Positions 1 to 12,036 of a stretch of DNA of 64,000 nucleotides are shown one piece after another. Below the pieces are notes generated by a model that was not told the origin of the DNA, made no database searches, and saw only the letters and a list, made by a program, of their open reading frames with translations. Numbering within the stretch: the first letter of the stretch is position 1; each line of letters opens with the position of its first letter. Source of the stretch: Blastobasis lacticolella (taxonomy: Eukaryota; Arthropoda; Insecta; Lepidoptera; Blastobasidae); NCBI GenBank assembly GCA_905147135.1, contig LR990055.1, positions 4,341,001 through 4,405,000 of the forward strand, given 5' to 3'. Made by a program: the position numbers and the translations under genes.

Positions 1-960
1 TATAGGCCCCTATCATTCATGTATAGCCAAATTTTTAAAGTCAGTTTACATTCTGTAAGTACACCGATAAAGTAGGTACTCATAAGGCAGAATCTAATAC
101 CAAACCGCGCATCCATTCTGTTATTTGTGAACTTAGTAATTGGACGGCAGACGCTTCGCTACACAGATCCGCTTGTTTTCGTTTTTTCGCTCGAACTTGA
201 TAGTGCGTCATGAGACTGGGAAAACCCTTTATTATCTGTCTACTAAAGGTTTCTGACAGCAGTATCTCGTTTCAAATTATCGACACAATACATCAAATTC
301 AATACAACGGAATTTCACATGTCGTAAATACGCGGTAGGTGTAAATGTTGTAGGCAATAAATTTCGAATTTAAAGAAATATATAATAAAATATATGAGTG
401 ATTACAGAGATTTTTTATCAAAAACGTGACGAATAATCTCTCACCTGATGCTTATTCGGTGCTGTGAATAACCCAAAGTGTGCAATAAGTAGTGTACGAA
501 ACGAAAATGCACAAAAATTACAATTATTACTAAATCATCCAATTACCTAACGCTTTCACTTGATTTTTTATGGAAGTAACCTAAGAATATTTTTGTAGCA
601 AATAATAGAGCGACTTGGATGCTCATGTCATTCTTGTGGTTTTGCCTTCAGCACAGTTCGATACTTTAACCTTAAATGCTTAAATTAAATTACCAATTTC
701 TTTGATTTCGAACAGATAACACATCTGATGAGCAGTAACATCAACACATCTAAAGAAGTGTTAAGTGAAAAGTCCGCTGCCACAATGATGACTATCGTGA
801 TGAGCATGTTTTACTGTAATTATCCTTCAAGCCTATAACAGTGGAATACTATTGTACTGTACAAATAGATAAGATTAGTCATGGCTTCTTCCTTCTCTTT
901 TTTGTTGGACAAAACTTCACCGCACATGCCCGTTGGAACACCTGTTTTGTTAAACTGAAG
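1..960. other. Unassigned AT-rich sequence
   Basis: No long open frame, no recognisable repeat end and no GC island were found here. It reads as intergenic or intronic DNA. Confidence 0.6.
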
Positions 961-970
961 TGCATGAATA

Positions 971-1040
971 GTAGATGTTATGGGCGACAGTTACCTCCCT
1001 CCTTCAGATGGGCTGTCTAGTTGGTGACTGGTACAAACAC
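971..1040 (-). repeat. Fragment of a dispersed repeat (GCCCATAACATC motif)
   Basis: On the minus strand this holds a GGTAACTGTCGCCCATAACA-like motif. Closely similar stretches occur on the plus strand at 14611-14650, 17398-17440 and 50704-50744, usually after a GATGGTAAGCGG-type phrase. The full element is not delimited. It is probably a retroelement 3' piece. Confidence 0.45.
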
Positions 1041-1632
1041 GCAAAGTGTGGTTTTAAAGATTGTTGATCAGCTTCTGCGACATTTGAAAGTGTAGAAGTG
1101 GCTTTCCCGGAAGCATTTAAACTCCTTTTTGGCTAAGTACACACGGTACACATGCACTCCTATCGGTTTAGTGTATTAAGAACATTATGACGCAACCATA
1201 TCTAATTTAAGTGAGTATTTATTTTTCTAGATAATTGTGTTCGAATAGGCGATAAGATAAAACCGTTATATGCCGTTCCAGTTTTACAGATATCACCAGA
1301 TAGAATTGCAATGGGGTTTTATTCTGCGTAAATATAACGTATAAAGTATATTGGAGGCACAACTGAAATTAAAGAGCTTCAATAACCTGAACCTACTTGC
1401 AGGAGATTATAAAAAAACCTGTCATACTTACACTTTGTAGCAACATTATTATATTAACATATTAAACCTAAAGAACAGGACTTTGTCAAGCCTGAGGAGT
1501 CCGCCTATAAAGTACCACCGCCTAATTTAGATGTTAGTGTTAGTTAGTAATTTCGAGTGGCTACCGTAGTTACCTAACAAAGAAATCTAGATTGAGCCGG
1601 CCTTTTACATGAATTTATGTTTAAATCAATAT

Positions 1633-1800
1633 AAAAGAAGATTAGTGACTAGGATAGAGAAAGGAATGCTTAGCAGGTTTGGGCATTAAGAGAGGATGAA
1701 AGAAAGAAGAATCGAACGAGTGAATCGAAAGATGGTAAAGCAAAGACCGTGACGAACATATGTATCCGTGATACATACGTCCTTTAAAGAAAGGATTGAT
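1633..1800 (+). pseudogene. LINE reverse-transcriptase C-terminal relic (RTE-like)
   Basis: The plus-strand translation reads RRLVTRIEKGMLSRFGH, then a stop codon, then ERMKERR. This matches the stretch just past the reverse-transcriptase thumb in many lepidopteran non-LTR elements, where the usual wording is close to LVTRIEKGMLRWFGHVERM. The in-frame stop and the lack of upstream polymerase motifs mark it as a dead 5'-truncated fragment. It ends next to a separate ATTTA-tailed repeat. Confidence 0.6.
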
Positions 1801-1804
1801 TGAC

Positions 1805-1845
1805 TGATTTATTTGTTTAACAGTTTATTGCACATAATAAATAGT
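1805..1845 (-). repeat. ATTTA-tailed retroelement 3' end
   Basis: Carries the TTATTTGTTTAACAGTTTAT phrase followed by TGCACAT. It also appears at 18846, 24379, 48085 and 54455, and inverted at 36605. In the sense orientation it reads ...TGTACAATAAA...GTTAAATAAAT, a 3' end with a polyadenylation-type signal and a short-repeat tail. Confidence 0.6.
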
Positions 1846-1849
1846 ATTG

Positions 1850-3166
1850 ACGAATGTGGAAGAAGCGGGAGTTGTTTGTCAGGAACGTAGCAAGTGGTAT
1901 AATGTGTGTAATACGGGTTAAAGGCATGACGTATGTAATGCAATGAAATTTGTACCGTAAACATGATATAATTTGTGTAAGTACTGTATAAGAACAGGTG
2001 TAGTAGCTAGCGAAAACTTTTTATCTTGTTGATAAATACGACAATACACCCGTATCACTGAGATATCGACCTTAATAGTAGGCGTGTAAGATTCAAAATT
2101 AAATTGCAAAGCTAGCATGACATAGCAGAGAAATATTCACAATCGGCAATTTTTTTAGCAAATAGAAAGATATGTTATCTTCACAAACGTCGTTACAGGT
2201 TATCTTCTGATACGTAACGAATACCTACCTTCCTATCGGTTCAATTTGGTGCAAATGTACTTAGGTTGCACTTAATTTCGGCGAACACTTGATCGATATT
2301 TTTTTTTACCTTTTTGTTATAGTAGCATTAGGTAAGATAACTTATTTAGTACCGATCTCATTGTGTATTTAGGTAGGTATTGACCAAAACGTAATTTTGG
2401 ACGCGTAACTTGCGTTGCTTAGGGTTTCAATCAAAATGGCGGTTACGTTCACATGCGACGCAAAATCGTCATCTGCCTTTTAATTTAAGAAATTGTGTAT
2501 GTTGCCTATGAACTCCGAAACAGTTGGGCCGATTTTAATGTCATTTTCAAGCAATCTCAAGGTAAGTCCAGCTGGTGATCCTTGGTGCTCATACAAAGCC
2601 GGGTGTTAGTTTTATTGAAGGCATCAATAGATTGGGCGACGGAACACCTTGCGGCGTCATTCTGAGTGTCCAATTACTACAGTACCGCATTTTTAGATTA
2701 GATTAGATACTAATTTTTGTTTTATTTAGTACAAAGATACTCAATTTAGGGTTTTAAGATCTTACCATATTCTACCTATCAAATATTCATTTGAATTTCT
2801 ATTAACCACGGTTTTTATTCTACAATCCTGAAAAACTACGAGGCCTATTGGAGCAGTGACATCTCGATTCCGACGTAACTCCTAGCCACAATAAATAAGC
2901 AGTTAGTAGTTCGCTGATTATAAGTTCACTGAAAACAAATTTTCGACATATCTAAAGTATCAAAGATAGTTAAAAATGCTATTTTGGCTTTAGTAGAGAT
3001 TTCAGTGCCATTATTATTAGACAAAAAAATTCTAGCGACCAATGGCTAGAATTTTTTTGTAATTGACGTCACAGCGCTAAAATGCGCCCCTACAGAATAT
3101 CAGCCTCTAATATAGCTTTTAAAACATCAAAAAGCAGCCTTTTCAATGCTAGGCAAAATTTCGAAA
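1850..3166. other. Unassigned AT-rich sequence
   Basis: No gene is supported. Around 2480-2600 the wording 'gaactccgaaacagttgggccgatttt' resembles lines common in lepidopteran dispersed repeats, but I could not delimit an element. A short palindrome around AATTTTTTTGT/ACAAAAAAATT occurs at 3023-3060. Confidence 0.5.
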
Positions 3167-3676
3167 ACAGGCTAAGAATTCACGCAGCACTAGTTCCTAT
3201 TCAACTAAAGGCGACAGAGAACAACAGCAATATTGCGAACCCATACTATCGCATGATCTAAGAGCGCCTTTTAAATACTAGTATACTTTTAGTTACTATA
3301 CTTTTTAGACTTGAACAGGCTAAAAATTCACGCAACACTGATCCCTATTCAACTGAAGGCGACAGAGAACAACGGCAATATTGCGAACCCATACTATCGC
3401 ATGATCTAAGAGCGCCTTTTAAATACTAGTATACTTTTAGTTACTATACTTTTTAGACTTGAACAGGCTAAAAATTCACGCAACACTGATCCCTATTCAA
3501 CTGAAGGCGACAGAGAACAACGGCAATATTGCGAACCCATACTATCGCATGATCTAAGAGCGCCTTTTAAATACTAGTATACTTTTAGTTACTATACTTT
3601 TTAGACTTGAACAGGCTAAAAATTCACGCAACACTGATCCCTATTCAACTGAAGGCGACAGAGAACAACGGCAATC
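3167..3676. repeat. 148-bp tandem repeat, about 3.4 copies
   Basis: The phrase ACAGGCTAA recurs at 3167, 3315, 3463 and 3611, exactly 148 bp apart. Units 2 and 3 look identical. Unit 1 has scattered differences (for example CAGCACTAGTTCC against CAACACTGATCCC). Unit 4 breaks off near 3675, where ATTGCGAACCC is replaced by CGAACCCGGGATTG. The near-identity of the inner units indicates recent amplification. Confidence 0.92.
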
Positions 3677-4274
3677 GAACCCGGGATTGTTAACTGCCGT
3701 CACCCACCACATGCCGGCCCAAGCCAGATGTACCGTGGCCAGATGTGCTGTAATGGCCCCCAATATTGTTTGGACTCTGTCAACTGGTTGACATCTGTAT
3801 CTGATAGTCGTGTTAGAGGCGACTTCTGTACAGATTATTGTGTGGGCCAAATAATATTTTGGGTCGTGTGTTTTTGAGCCACAGAGATTGGACAAAGATT
3901 TTGCGGTCTACCATGAACGTATCTAAGTTTTCGATCTCTGTGTTTAATCTTTTTTTATATAACACTAAGGTGGCAAACAGCATGTAATGGTAAGCAGTTA
4001 CCGTTTGCAATACCAGGGCTATCACAGACTGACACTGCCATTTAAACGGACCTAGGTCTATATATCAAATTACACAATCACCCCTTAAGTTTCAAGAGGC
4101 TCCTAAATCAGTTTATATAATAGATTTTTATGGAAAATTCCTAAACCTACATAATGTTTACCTAGGTAAGGCAACACGTAATATTACTGTTAGGTACTGA
4201 ATTTGTGTTGTCATACTGACCTATCAGGTGATTATCAATTGCTAGTCACCATGCCAAAACAAGATTACTATGTA
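3677..4274. other. Unassigned sequence after the tandem repeat
   Basis: Moderately GC-rich up to about 3800, then AT-rich. 'Atggtaagcagttacc' at 3987 resembles short phrases in other repeats here. No element could be delimited and no gene is supported. Confidence 0.45.
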
Positions 4275-4505
4275 CTTACTGGTATCTTGTAAAATACTAG
4301 GCTACCTCCCGCTTTTCACCCACGCGCGGTTCGGATGTCCGCGAAAATTCAACTATCCCATCTAAACCTAAAGGGAATAATAAAGCTTCCTATTAGTGAA
4401 ATAATTTTCATAATCGGTTCAGTAGTTTCAGGAATTACCTCCAACATACAAACTCACAAACTTTCATTAGTACTTTTCCTCTTTAGTATTAGATTAGTAT
4501 AGATG
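4275..4505 (-). mobile_element. Helitron-like non-autonomous repeat
   Basis: Read on the minus strand it begins TATACTAATCTAATACTAAAG, continues through 'gaggtaattcctgaaactactgaaccgatt' and 'ctaataggaagctt', and ends near 'gaaccgcgcgtgggtgaaaagcgggaggtagCCTAGTA'. The order of these phrases and the terminal CTAGT match the common lepidopteran Helitron-derived repeat. The plus-strand segment 47880-48075 has the same layout. No transposase or helicase is encoded. Confidence 0.55.
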
Positions 4506-4509
4506 AGAA

Positions 4510-6320
4510 TTATGTATTAGGTATTATAATGAACATTTAAGTAAAGAAATAAGTTAATAGAGAAACAAAGATAAAATTATGGTAAAAGTAACATTAAGTA
4601 GAAGGGACGGACATTACACCTTTCACAGCGCAATTATCTTAGGTACAAACAGAAGTTGCTTAAGTATTTGATAAGTACCTTTTGTACTAATTCTTTAGTT
4701 ACATTGTCGAAATCGACAATTCAATGAAAAAGTACAATTGTAATTTTCACGCGGCCGGCGGGTAAAATATAGCTCTCAAAAAAAATCATCAAAAGTATCA
4801 ATAATGGTTAGTTGTTAGGGTATATAGGCGCAAGAGTTTAGCCAACTTATATCCCCTAAAAACAAAAACAGGCCCATGACAAATGGACGACTAATTCATC
4901 AGAAACAGAGCAGCTATACAAATCTCACGCTACCCTTCGCGACATGTGAACAAACATACAAATAACCAGAGTGTGTTTATACAAAAAAAGGTGGACTTTA
5001 GTCCTTTGCCTTAGGGTATACTTTACTGAAATTCGATGAAAATAATATTGTTGTAAAGTATTACACTTGTTCGCCAACAGGGGTGCGCAACCCTTATAAC
5101 ATGTGCGTGAAGGGTGTATTTTTTTGTTTACACCCTTTGTTTTAGTCGCTGAATTAATAAATATGGTTCGACAGATTTTCTAATCGGTTCTGACTTTATG
5201 TAATTGTGGTAACTGTGGTGATTTTTTTTTTCCTATTACTTATTAACTTCATAGAATACGTAATGGTTTCTCAAAAATAAATTGCTGAGATGCACAAGCT
5301 TTAAGTACGTCAAGTTAGTAATCAAAATGAATGATTCCATTACAAATTATAGGTATAGGTAGTTAATGATCAGTCGATACAATAGCAAAAGCAATATTGT
5401 TACACAAATGCGGCGGGTAACAGTATTATTTAATCATAATAGGATTGTAGACAGGAGCCGTTATATATTTAACACTTCCGGCGCTCCGTCCGCTTTAATA
5501 CAAATTTCTCAAACTTGTAATAAAACTACTGTTTACCAGGAAAATCAAAGTAGTAAAAAAAAACGTCCGCATTGCCGTTAATGCTATGAAACAATCTGCC
5601 ATTGTTGAAAATATTACATTTTCTAAGTTGGACTATTAGTCGAATTATACGACACAAATCAATTATTTAGGAGCCTTGTTTGATATATACTTTCCAAATT
5701 AAATAAGTAGTCAGCCAACGCGCACCCCCGTCCATCTTTCATCGCATCCCCATAACCTTCATGCATCTTTGTTCCTTTCTCACAGCCGATCCTGTCGCTA
5801 AGCGCCTATTTAGCTTTTTATGCTGTTTATTATGGTATGTCTTCGAACAAAGCTTCAGAAACGGAAGTTCCGCTTTTATTTTTATAGCATTTGACATATA
5901 TTAAGTAATCACCCCAGGGCGAATATGACCCCACCAATTCTTATCTTGCATGTTTCACATATTTAGTACGATCTTATTGACTTCGTCATGAAAGGTCTTA
6001 TTATTTAGCTTTATCGAAATGACATTACTTACATCGATTGCAAATGCAATAAATATGTTAGGTCTGTCGCCATAATATTATACACTGTTAAGCAATTACT
6101 TCTGTAATGTGTGCAATTGATTGATTATTGTTTCGTGCCCATATATGACTGGATAAGGTGCTTGACAACTTTTAAACGCACATAGGTAATGACAACTGAT
6201 AAAAAAAGATATAACCAATCAAAGGGCTCCTTTGTAAAGACGTAACAAAATGATGTGACAAAATCGCCGCAAAGCCGAGATAGGTCTAACCCTTCTAAAC
6301 TGGGATAATACATATTATAG
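4510..6320. other. Unassigned AT-rich sequence
   Basis: No repeats were recognised with confidence and no coding region is supported. Homopolymer T runs and short AT palindromes occur, for example ATTGTCGAAATCGACAAT near 4703. Confidence 0.5.
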
Positions 6321-6450
6321 TCATCATCATCGTCCTAGCGCTTCTCCCGGCCTCTGCCAGGGTCCGCTTTCCTACTCAATCTTCTCCACTTAGCCCGGTC
6401 TTCGGCATCCTCTCGTCGTAAGCCGTTGGCTCTCGCAGCTCGCTCTCGAT
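6321..6450 (+). repeat. Dispersed repeat with GGGTCCGCTTTCC core
   Basis: Opens with TCATCATCATCGTCCTAGCG and holds CCAGGGTCCGCTTTCC, CTTCTCCACTTAGCCCGG and TCTTCGGCATCC. A diverged reverse-complement copy lies at 58331-58426, reading GGTTACCGAAGACCGGGCAA, AAGTGGAGAAG, CCCTGGCAGA and GATGATGATG. The trinucleotide run at one end suggests a retroelement 3' end. Confidence 0.75.
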
Positions 6451-7024
6451 AAAACATATTATAGTATTGCAATTAATTCTTTCAAATTTTAAATTGGTGC
6501 ATGCGCAAGAATGGTTAATTGCCCAAAAGGGGTATTCATGTCGGAAAACTGTTATTATTTTGCCAACCGTTCTTGTCTTTGAAATTTAAACTTTTTATTA
6601 AGTTATTTACAATTTTTTTGTGCCGTGACCAGGATTTTGCAATACGAAATATTAGGATGGCTCCCAAATCTCAATAGTGTGTTCTTAAACACTGGCAATT
6701 TCTTATCAGCATTATCCTGGCATAAGCTGGCATTGATGAAGATAATCATAATTAAGTTCCTAAGTAAAAGTTAAGTTTACTTAGTCATTAGTGGTATGAT
6801 AATAGTGATGTCATGTAGATGGTATTATGCAACAAGAGGTCAACTTAAAACTGATTCTACAACAATTAAATGCTAACGCACGTAACCCACAGACCTGTTA
6901 CATCAGGACTGATATCGATGGAAACCGAATTATTTAATTGAAATTTAAGTTTTTATCGATAAAAGTTTCAGGTGCAGTTTATTGGTAACTTAATAAGTTC
7001 AAGTTTAAATAACTTTAAAATGAA
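6451..7024. other. Unassigned AT-rich sequence beside the candidate exon
   Basis: If the minus-strand exon at 7031-7089 is real, this is the start of its intron. It contains the insect promoter/enhancer-type octamer TATCGATA (DRE motif) at 6954-6961. No further exon was recognised. Confidence 0.35.
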
Positions 7025-7030
7025 ACAAAC

Positions 7031-7089
7031 CTTTGACTTCCGCCGGCATGGTGTCTGAGGACGTCGAAATGAAGGGGTTCGACATCGTC
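7031..7089 (-). CDS. Candidate initial coding exon, unidentified gene
   Basis: I do not recognise this product. On the minus strand a pyrimidine-rich stretch (GTGTTTTTGGATTTTTTTCG) ends in CTGCAG, followed by GACG and an ATG at 7085-7083 with A at -3. Eighteen codons follow (MSNPFISTSSDTMPAEVK plus one base), with G/C in most third positions. The exon then ends AAAG before GTTTGT, an acceptable 5' splice site. It would be a 59-nt phase-1 exon running leftwards into a long intron. The opposite strand also has an open frame here (ATG at 7048), but without a good splice donor. No second exon was found, so this is inference from signals only. Alternatives are a conserved non-coding block or chance. 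Confidence 0.3.
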
Positions 7090-7189
7090 CTGCAGGTCCC
7101 GAAAAAAATCCAAAAACACAACTTCAACAATAGAATCCTTGCAAGTCCGCAACTGGGTAACGCACTGGCGAATTCTCTAAATTCTCTTA

Positions 7190-7500
7190 TTGGCACGATG
7201 TGGCGGGCACAGATTGTTTGGGTGGTATCACTGTATTATTGTATCGGGTTACAGTCGCGCGAGGTCGGATCGTAGTCGGCGCGGGCGCAAGCACGCGTTC
7301 CCTCACTGGCGCGTGGCGTGCGACTGACGGACGGCCGTATTATAAAGTTGGCGGAGTTGGCTCTCTGAGACCCGACTCGGGGTAAAAAAGCCCGGCGCCA
7401 GCCCAGTCTCGCCCTTAGAGATGCTCCGCTGACGATACGACGATGTGGACAAGAATTTTATCGTGCTCCCAAATTGTTTTAGGGCTCCACCAGCCATTGT
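7190..7500 (-). promoter_or_regulatory. GC-rich promoter-like block
   Basis: A CpG-rich patch directly upstream of the minus-strand candidate exon. On the minus strand it contains TATAATA (7344-7338), an initiator-like TCAGTCGCAC (7327-7318) and CCAGTGAG (near 7309-7302). TCAGTCGCAC recurs exactly in another GC island at 21900-21909. The spacing between TATA and TCAGT is shorter than usual, so the exact start site is uncertain. It could instead be an enhancer. Confidence 0.3.
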
Positions 7501-7879
7501 CGGCTAAGTGACCCGCTGGACATTTCTCGGCTGTTTGTAAATATGTGCACTTTTAGATAAGATTTTGTAAGGTGGACGCAAACCGTTTTGGAGTGAGCAT
7601 TGTTCGGTCGAGTACCTGTCCCCGAGTTCTCTGTAGGATTTTTGGATGTTTGGTGGTAAATACTACTCTAACGTTATCTCTCTTTGAAGAGTTGAAGTGG
7701 CTTTTTTGTATTACTTTCGCATCCAAAGCATTATAAACGCTTGCCAGTTTATGAGTAAAATGTTACTTGAACTTGAAATTACTCATTTGAGTAGAGGAAT
7801 AGTGCTATTAGTTTCTTGTAAAGTCAGAAAAACTATTGACAAGAATTTAGATATTAGTCATTGAGAGGACATTGCATCG

Positions 7880-9870
7880 CATCGAGGTTGTGTGAAACAT
7901 CGATATGGTGCGCGGCGCCCCTGGCGTGGCCGGCCGCATTCTGGGGCCGGCGGCGACTCGGCGCGAGGATCGCCGCGCAACGCTACACTGCGCGTATCTG
8001 AACATTTGTTCCAACTTACAGGCTATTTCCACATGCACATGTGCGCCTCACAAGCACCGGGCGCCGGCCGTGAGTCACGCACGCACGCACACCGCGCCGC
8101 GGCGCACTCGCCATTCGCGACGCGTCCGCACCGAGCCCGACCCCAACATCAACATTAAAATTGAATCTTCGTATCATTATTCTCACGATTCGCAATGAGA
8201 CGACGCCGCGCATCTGCCACTACCAGGAGGATTAACGTATAAAACCCGATATTTATCACCGACGCATGATGAAGATATTATGCAAGTCATAGAGATATAA
8301 CTTGAGAGAATTTATGGCCGATCATTATGATGCGACTTTATCAGCGCTCTCAGGTGCTCGCCCGCAGATGCGTACGTCAACGTGTCTTCGGTTAATGCAC
8401 ACGTTTTTGTTTTGTCTTTATTCTGATTTGCTCGACGGTGTTCCGATCGCGGCCGCGCGGTGGCGGCGGCCTTTTTATCATTTCTTAACGCGTCCGGATT
8501 TGGCGATGCCGATACAGAATCCTGTTTCGTCGGCTTTTTGCTCGTGCATTTCCACGGTTTCGGGGAACGAGTCGCAAAACCACCGAACTGCGCCTCCAGC
8601 CGTTTATACAGGTTTTGTCGTGAATTTTTATCGGCTCAAACTCACGGTAACAACATTAATTCGAGACATGAGCGGGAGAAAAATTATTGTTCCACATTTT
8701 TGGGTAAAGCGAGGACTGCGGCCGTTTTGGTCTCTTTTAGGCAGCGTTGAGACCAGACCGTGGAGAGGACTCGTCATTTTCAAGAGTCGTGTCGTATTTG
8801 GACACTAATTTGTGTAGCGGCGCGGCCTGGCGACTCGGCCGCGAGGTGTGAAGGGATAACTCCCGTCCAAACAGAGTCCCGCGCCGGCAAACACCCGCGT
8901 AGGCGTAAGCCGGCAGGTAAAGCTTTTGACACCTAGTCGCGGCCGCGGGGAAATGGCGTGATTCTCGTCGCGTTTTGTTTAACACACTTTTTTGCCTGTT
9001 TGATTAGGGACCACCAAAAAAATCTGGACCTGCGAAGCGTGATCTTGAATGGAGTTTAATTAACACATCCTTTTTCTGTAAATCCGCCGTGCCTACGCAT
9101 ACAACGGCCGAAATTCCCGTTAAGACACACACGATAGCGTGTTTTTGAGAACGGCAGTGGTGCCATTACGAGCGAGTGATTACACAAGCCGGCGATTGTG
9201 TATTGAGTCAGCTCGTTTATGCCCCATCGAACATTGTCAAAAAGATTTACCGGCTGTTAACGTCACTAGTGGGCGCCCACCTGGCGGCGGAACAAGTGGC
9301 GCCAAATATAACCGAGCTGCAACCGCTACGTAGTTAGTTCTTGTATATTTAGCCGGCGTATTTGTACAACTGTCTAGGCAGCGCCCATTGTCTCCCATCC
9401 GCTCGAGACATTCGTACCCACAAATAAAACTAAATTATTTAAAACTCCATAACAGGCCTGTCAGAAGTCTCGTACGCAATAAATTAAAGCTCCAAAAACA
9501 TTACGTAAGAATCAAATTAATATTATTATAGCACCAAGACATCAAGAACACTTCCTAAAAAATCGCTTTCTTTTACTTGCTGTTCGGAATTCAAAATCGA
9601 GGAACAAATTCAATAGCGTAGGAAGTAGCGGCTCTTGAAAATCGGTCTTGTGGTGTAGGGTTTACGGTGCGGTTTAGAATATGCGATGAAATCTCAGCTG
9701 ATGTGGGTGGGGTTGTTGGAAAGTGGGCTGTATGTCGTGGGGGTAGGGTCGAGTGGTGAGTGGCGGTGGCGGTGGCAGGGCAGGCGCCGCGGTTCCCGCC
9801 GTGGCGCCGGCGGGCCGCCGACACCTCGTGTATTATGGACTAGCCCCGTGACCCGGCGTCGATCAACTGG
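7880..9870. promoter_or_regulatory. Extended GC/CpG-rich block, probably regulatory
   Basis: GC-rich stretches at 7905-8140, 8440-8600, 8810-8960, 9255-9310 and 9750-9860 stand out from AT-rich surroundings. Despite the window's longest open frame (168 codons, 8302-8808 plus) I see no protein family, no consistent splice signals and overlapping open frames on both strands, as expected when GC content lowers stop frequency. In insects such blocks often surround promoters of developmental genes. That role is inferred from composition and the neighbouring candidate exon. Confidence 0.35.
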
Positions 9871-9899
9871 TATTTGACTCAGCAAGTGAACTAATACCA

Positions 9900-11985
9900 C
9901 CGGCTCATTTCTAAGCAAATCCAACATACACGGAACTGTTTAACATTCATCATCGTGTGGGCTAAAGGTTAACGTTCCATTTAATAATAATTTGACATTT
10001 TTTATGGTCTATCAACGGTTTGAATATATTCAGTACTGTACGAGTTGTATTATTGTTAGGTACTTTGGGATGTGCCATATTCGTTTACATTCGTGATCAT
10101 ATTTGTTGGTATCATATTATCTTAAGCCAGCAATCCCTTACAAAGCGACAACAATTCATAACGTATCTGATACGAAGCTGACGATAAATCTTCTGAAATT
10201 ATATCCTCGTACAAACATAAACATCTGAACATTTCGCAGACGGTCGGCCACTCGGCACTTGTCTCAGCATCGCGCACTACAGACAACGAAACAAAAACAA
10301 GTGTTTAGAAAGAGACGCACTTATCCCCAGCGCTTAGGCTCCAAGTGAAACATCGATAATTTATGCGAACATCCCTAACAAACTGGAATGCAATCGGGGG
10401 GCGTGCAAATGAAATGTTATTTTAAACTTTCAGTGTTACGGTTGAAAATTCATTGGCGGTTGCGTTGGATAAATGCTGCGGTTGAAACAGGTGTTCTCAG
10501 GCGTTGGTGTTTCCCGTGCGCTACCGAAAACGACCCTTATCGTCCTGTTGATAAAGGCGGGTTTCTGTTGGAGGGTGCTATGGTGTTACGTCCTTTTTCG
10601 GATTGCGGTGACCCTCGTCGCTCCCAGATGTGCATTCTGTGTACGCAGAGGCGTATCAGTGGCGCGGACGAACTCCGTAATGGGGACACGATGCTGGCAA
10701 TTAAGCGGTGCCTTTAAAAAACGACATTTATAATTATTACGGCCGCGTTTTTGCGCGTTTCCGATATAATGAGTAATTTGGCAGGAAGCAGTATTGAGAT
10801 TGACGCGGCACTTGTTTATTGGGTTTATACGGAGGCTGTCCAGTTGCGGGCTCTTGGGGACAGGTTTTGTAAGAAGTCGGCTACTTACGACAGTTGGTAG
10901 TAGGAACAAAAATGGCAGAGTACCTATCAGAAGAAAATTTATGTAACAACTTCTGCAGATTTTAAAAAAAAAATTCTCAAGGAAATGTTTATTTCTAAAC
11001 AGGTGTAGCTCGTCTTGTAAGTAGAATTCTTATAGAGTTTGATTCTTAACTATTATGTACCCCAATCACGTGGTCACCTACAAATCCTTAAGAAATAAAA
11101 ATAGACTTAGAACTTTGGAAGGTATTATTTGTTGTACATTTTTAGAATTAAGATTGTTTTTAATTGTACATAATATATTTTATAATTATCATGTTATTCA
11201 ATTAATATTGTTAAGTTACTTGAATTTGATCCTTTCAAAGCCGTTTTAGTTGACAATAAAATAATTTAGTTTAGTAGTTACTACAGACTGAATAAATATC
11301 TATCTATGGAATTTTAACTTGAACCCTTATTCGAGTGAAAACCCAGACATGGAATAAAATGACGAGGAACCAAAACCAAAAATAAATTAACTTAGAACTG
11401 TTATAGGTAATAGACAACCAATTAGCTCACCAACCCCCAAATTTTAAAGCGCACTCCTCCCACCGTTTGCCGTCAACTCCTTGGCGTGAACACTTTTTGT
11501 CTAAGGAAATCGTTCGTAACAGCGTCACGTCACGCATCACAATCACAGGGAACCGCAGAACACACATGGGCCACACTTGGACTACACACATGAAAGGGCC
11601 CGTGTGTGATTGCGCATTGTTCTCATACAAAGGGCTACCTGTCGCCGGGCCTGCCTGTCCACTTGTCTGATGGAGATAGGTTCCCTTTTTTACAAGGCAA
11701 CCTCTCCCGAACGTATCCTTTAACTTCCATTCTATTTAAATCCGTCAAAATTAGGGGGATGGCTCGAGTACGGGTTGGGTTTTGTCTTGGAGGTTTGAGG
11801 GTGTAAGGTTCTAACCTTTATTTGTTTCGGCGATATTTCGGAAATTCAGCTTAGTATTTAATTATTCATAAAAATTTAATATGAGAAACATAAAAAAAGT
11901 TAAGTAAAATTACTCCATATATTATCTAAATATAGATACGACATTGTAGTCGTCAAGAAACGAGTCTACGCCTTTCTCTCAGGCC
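9900..11985. other. Unassigned sequence
   Basis: A moderately GC-rich stretch at 10390-10900 has overlapping open frames on both strands (109 and 107 codons), neither resembling a known family. The rest is AT-rich. No repeat family was recognised before 11987. Confidence 0.45.
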
Positions 11986-11986
11986 G

Positions 11987-12036
11987 ACAACGTATTCGCG
12001 ATATCCCTGGTGTTGCTACGGGCGGTGGTGATCTCT
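11987..12036 (+). repeat. Fragment of CR1/jockey-type LINE 3' end
   Basis: CGTATTCGCGATATCCCTGG, then TGTTGCTACGGGCGGTGGTG, parallels 'cgcattagcgatactcttggtgttgctaatgtctataggcagtggtgac' in the full tails at 40900 and 55800. It is a short isolated piece. Confidence 0.45.

Noticed and set aside
7033..7275. Plus-strand open frame opposite the candidate exon
   Set aside because: No acceptor upstream and a poor GTCCCG donor; the minus-strand reading fits splice consensus better.
8302..8808. Longest open frame in the window (168 codons, plus strand)
   Set aside because: It sits in GC-rich DNA where stops are rare, overlaps open frames in other frames, resembles no protein family and lacks splice or leader signals.
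10388..10909. Overlapping 109-codon plus and 107-codon minus frames
   Set aside because: Both strands are open, which indicates composition and not coding; neither translation shows a domain or motif.
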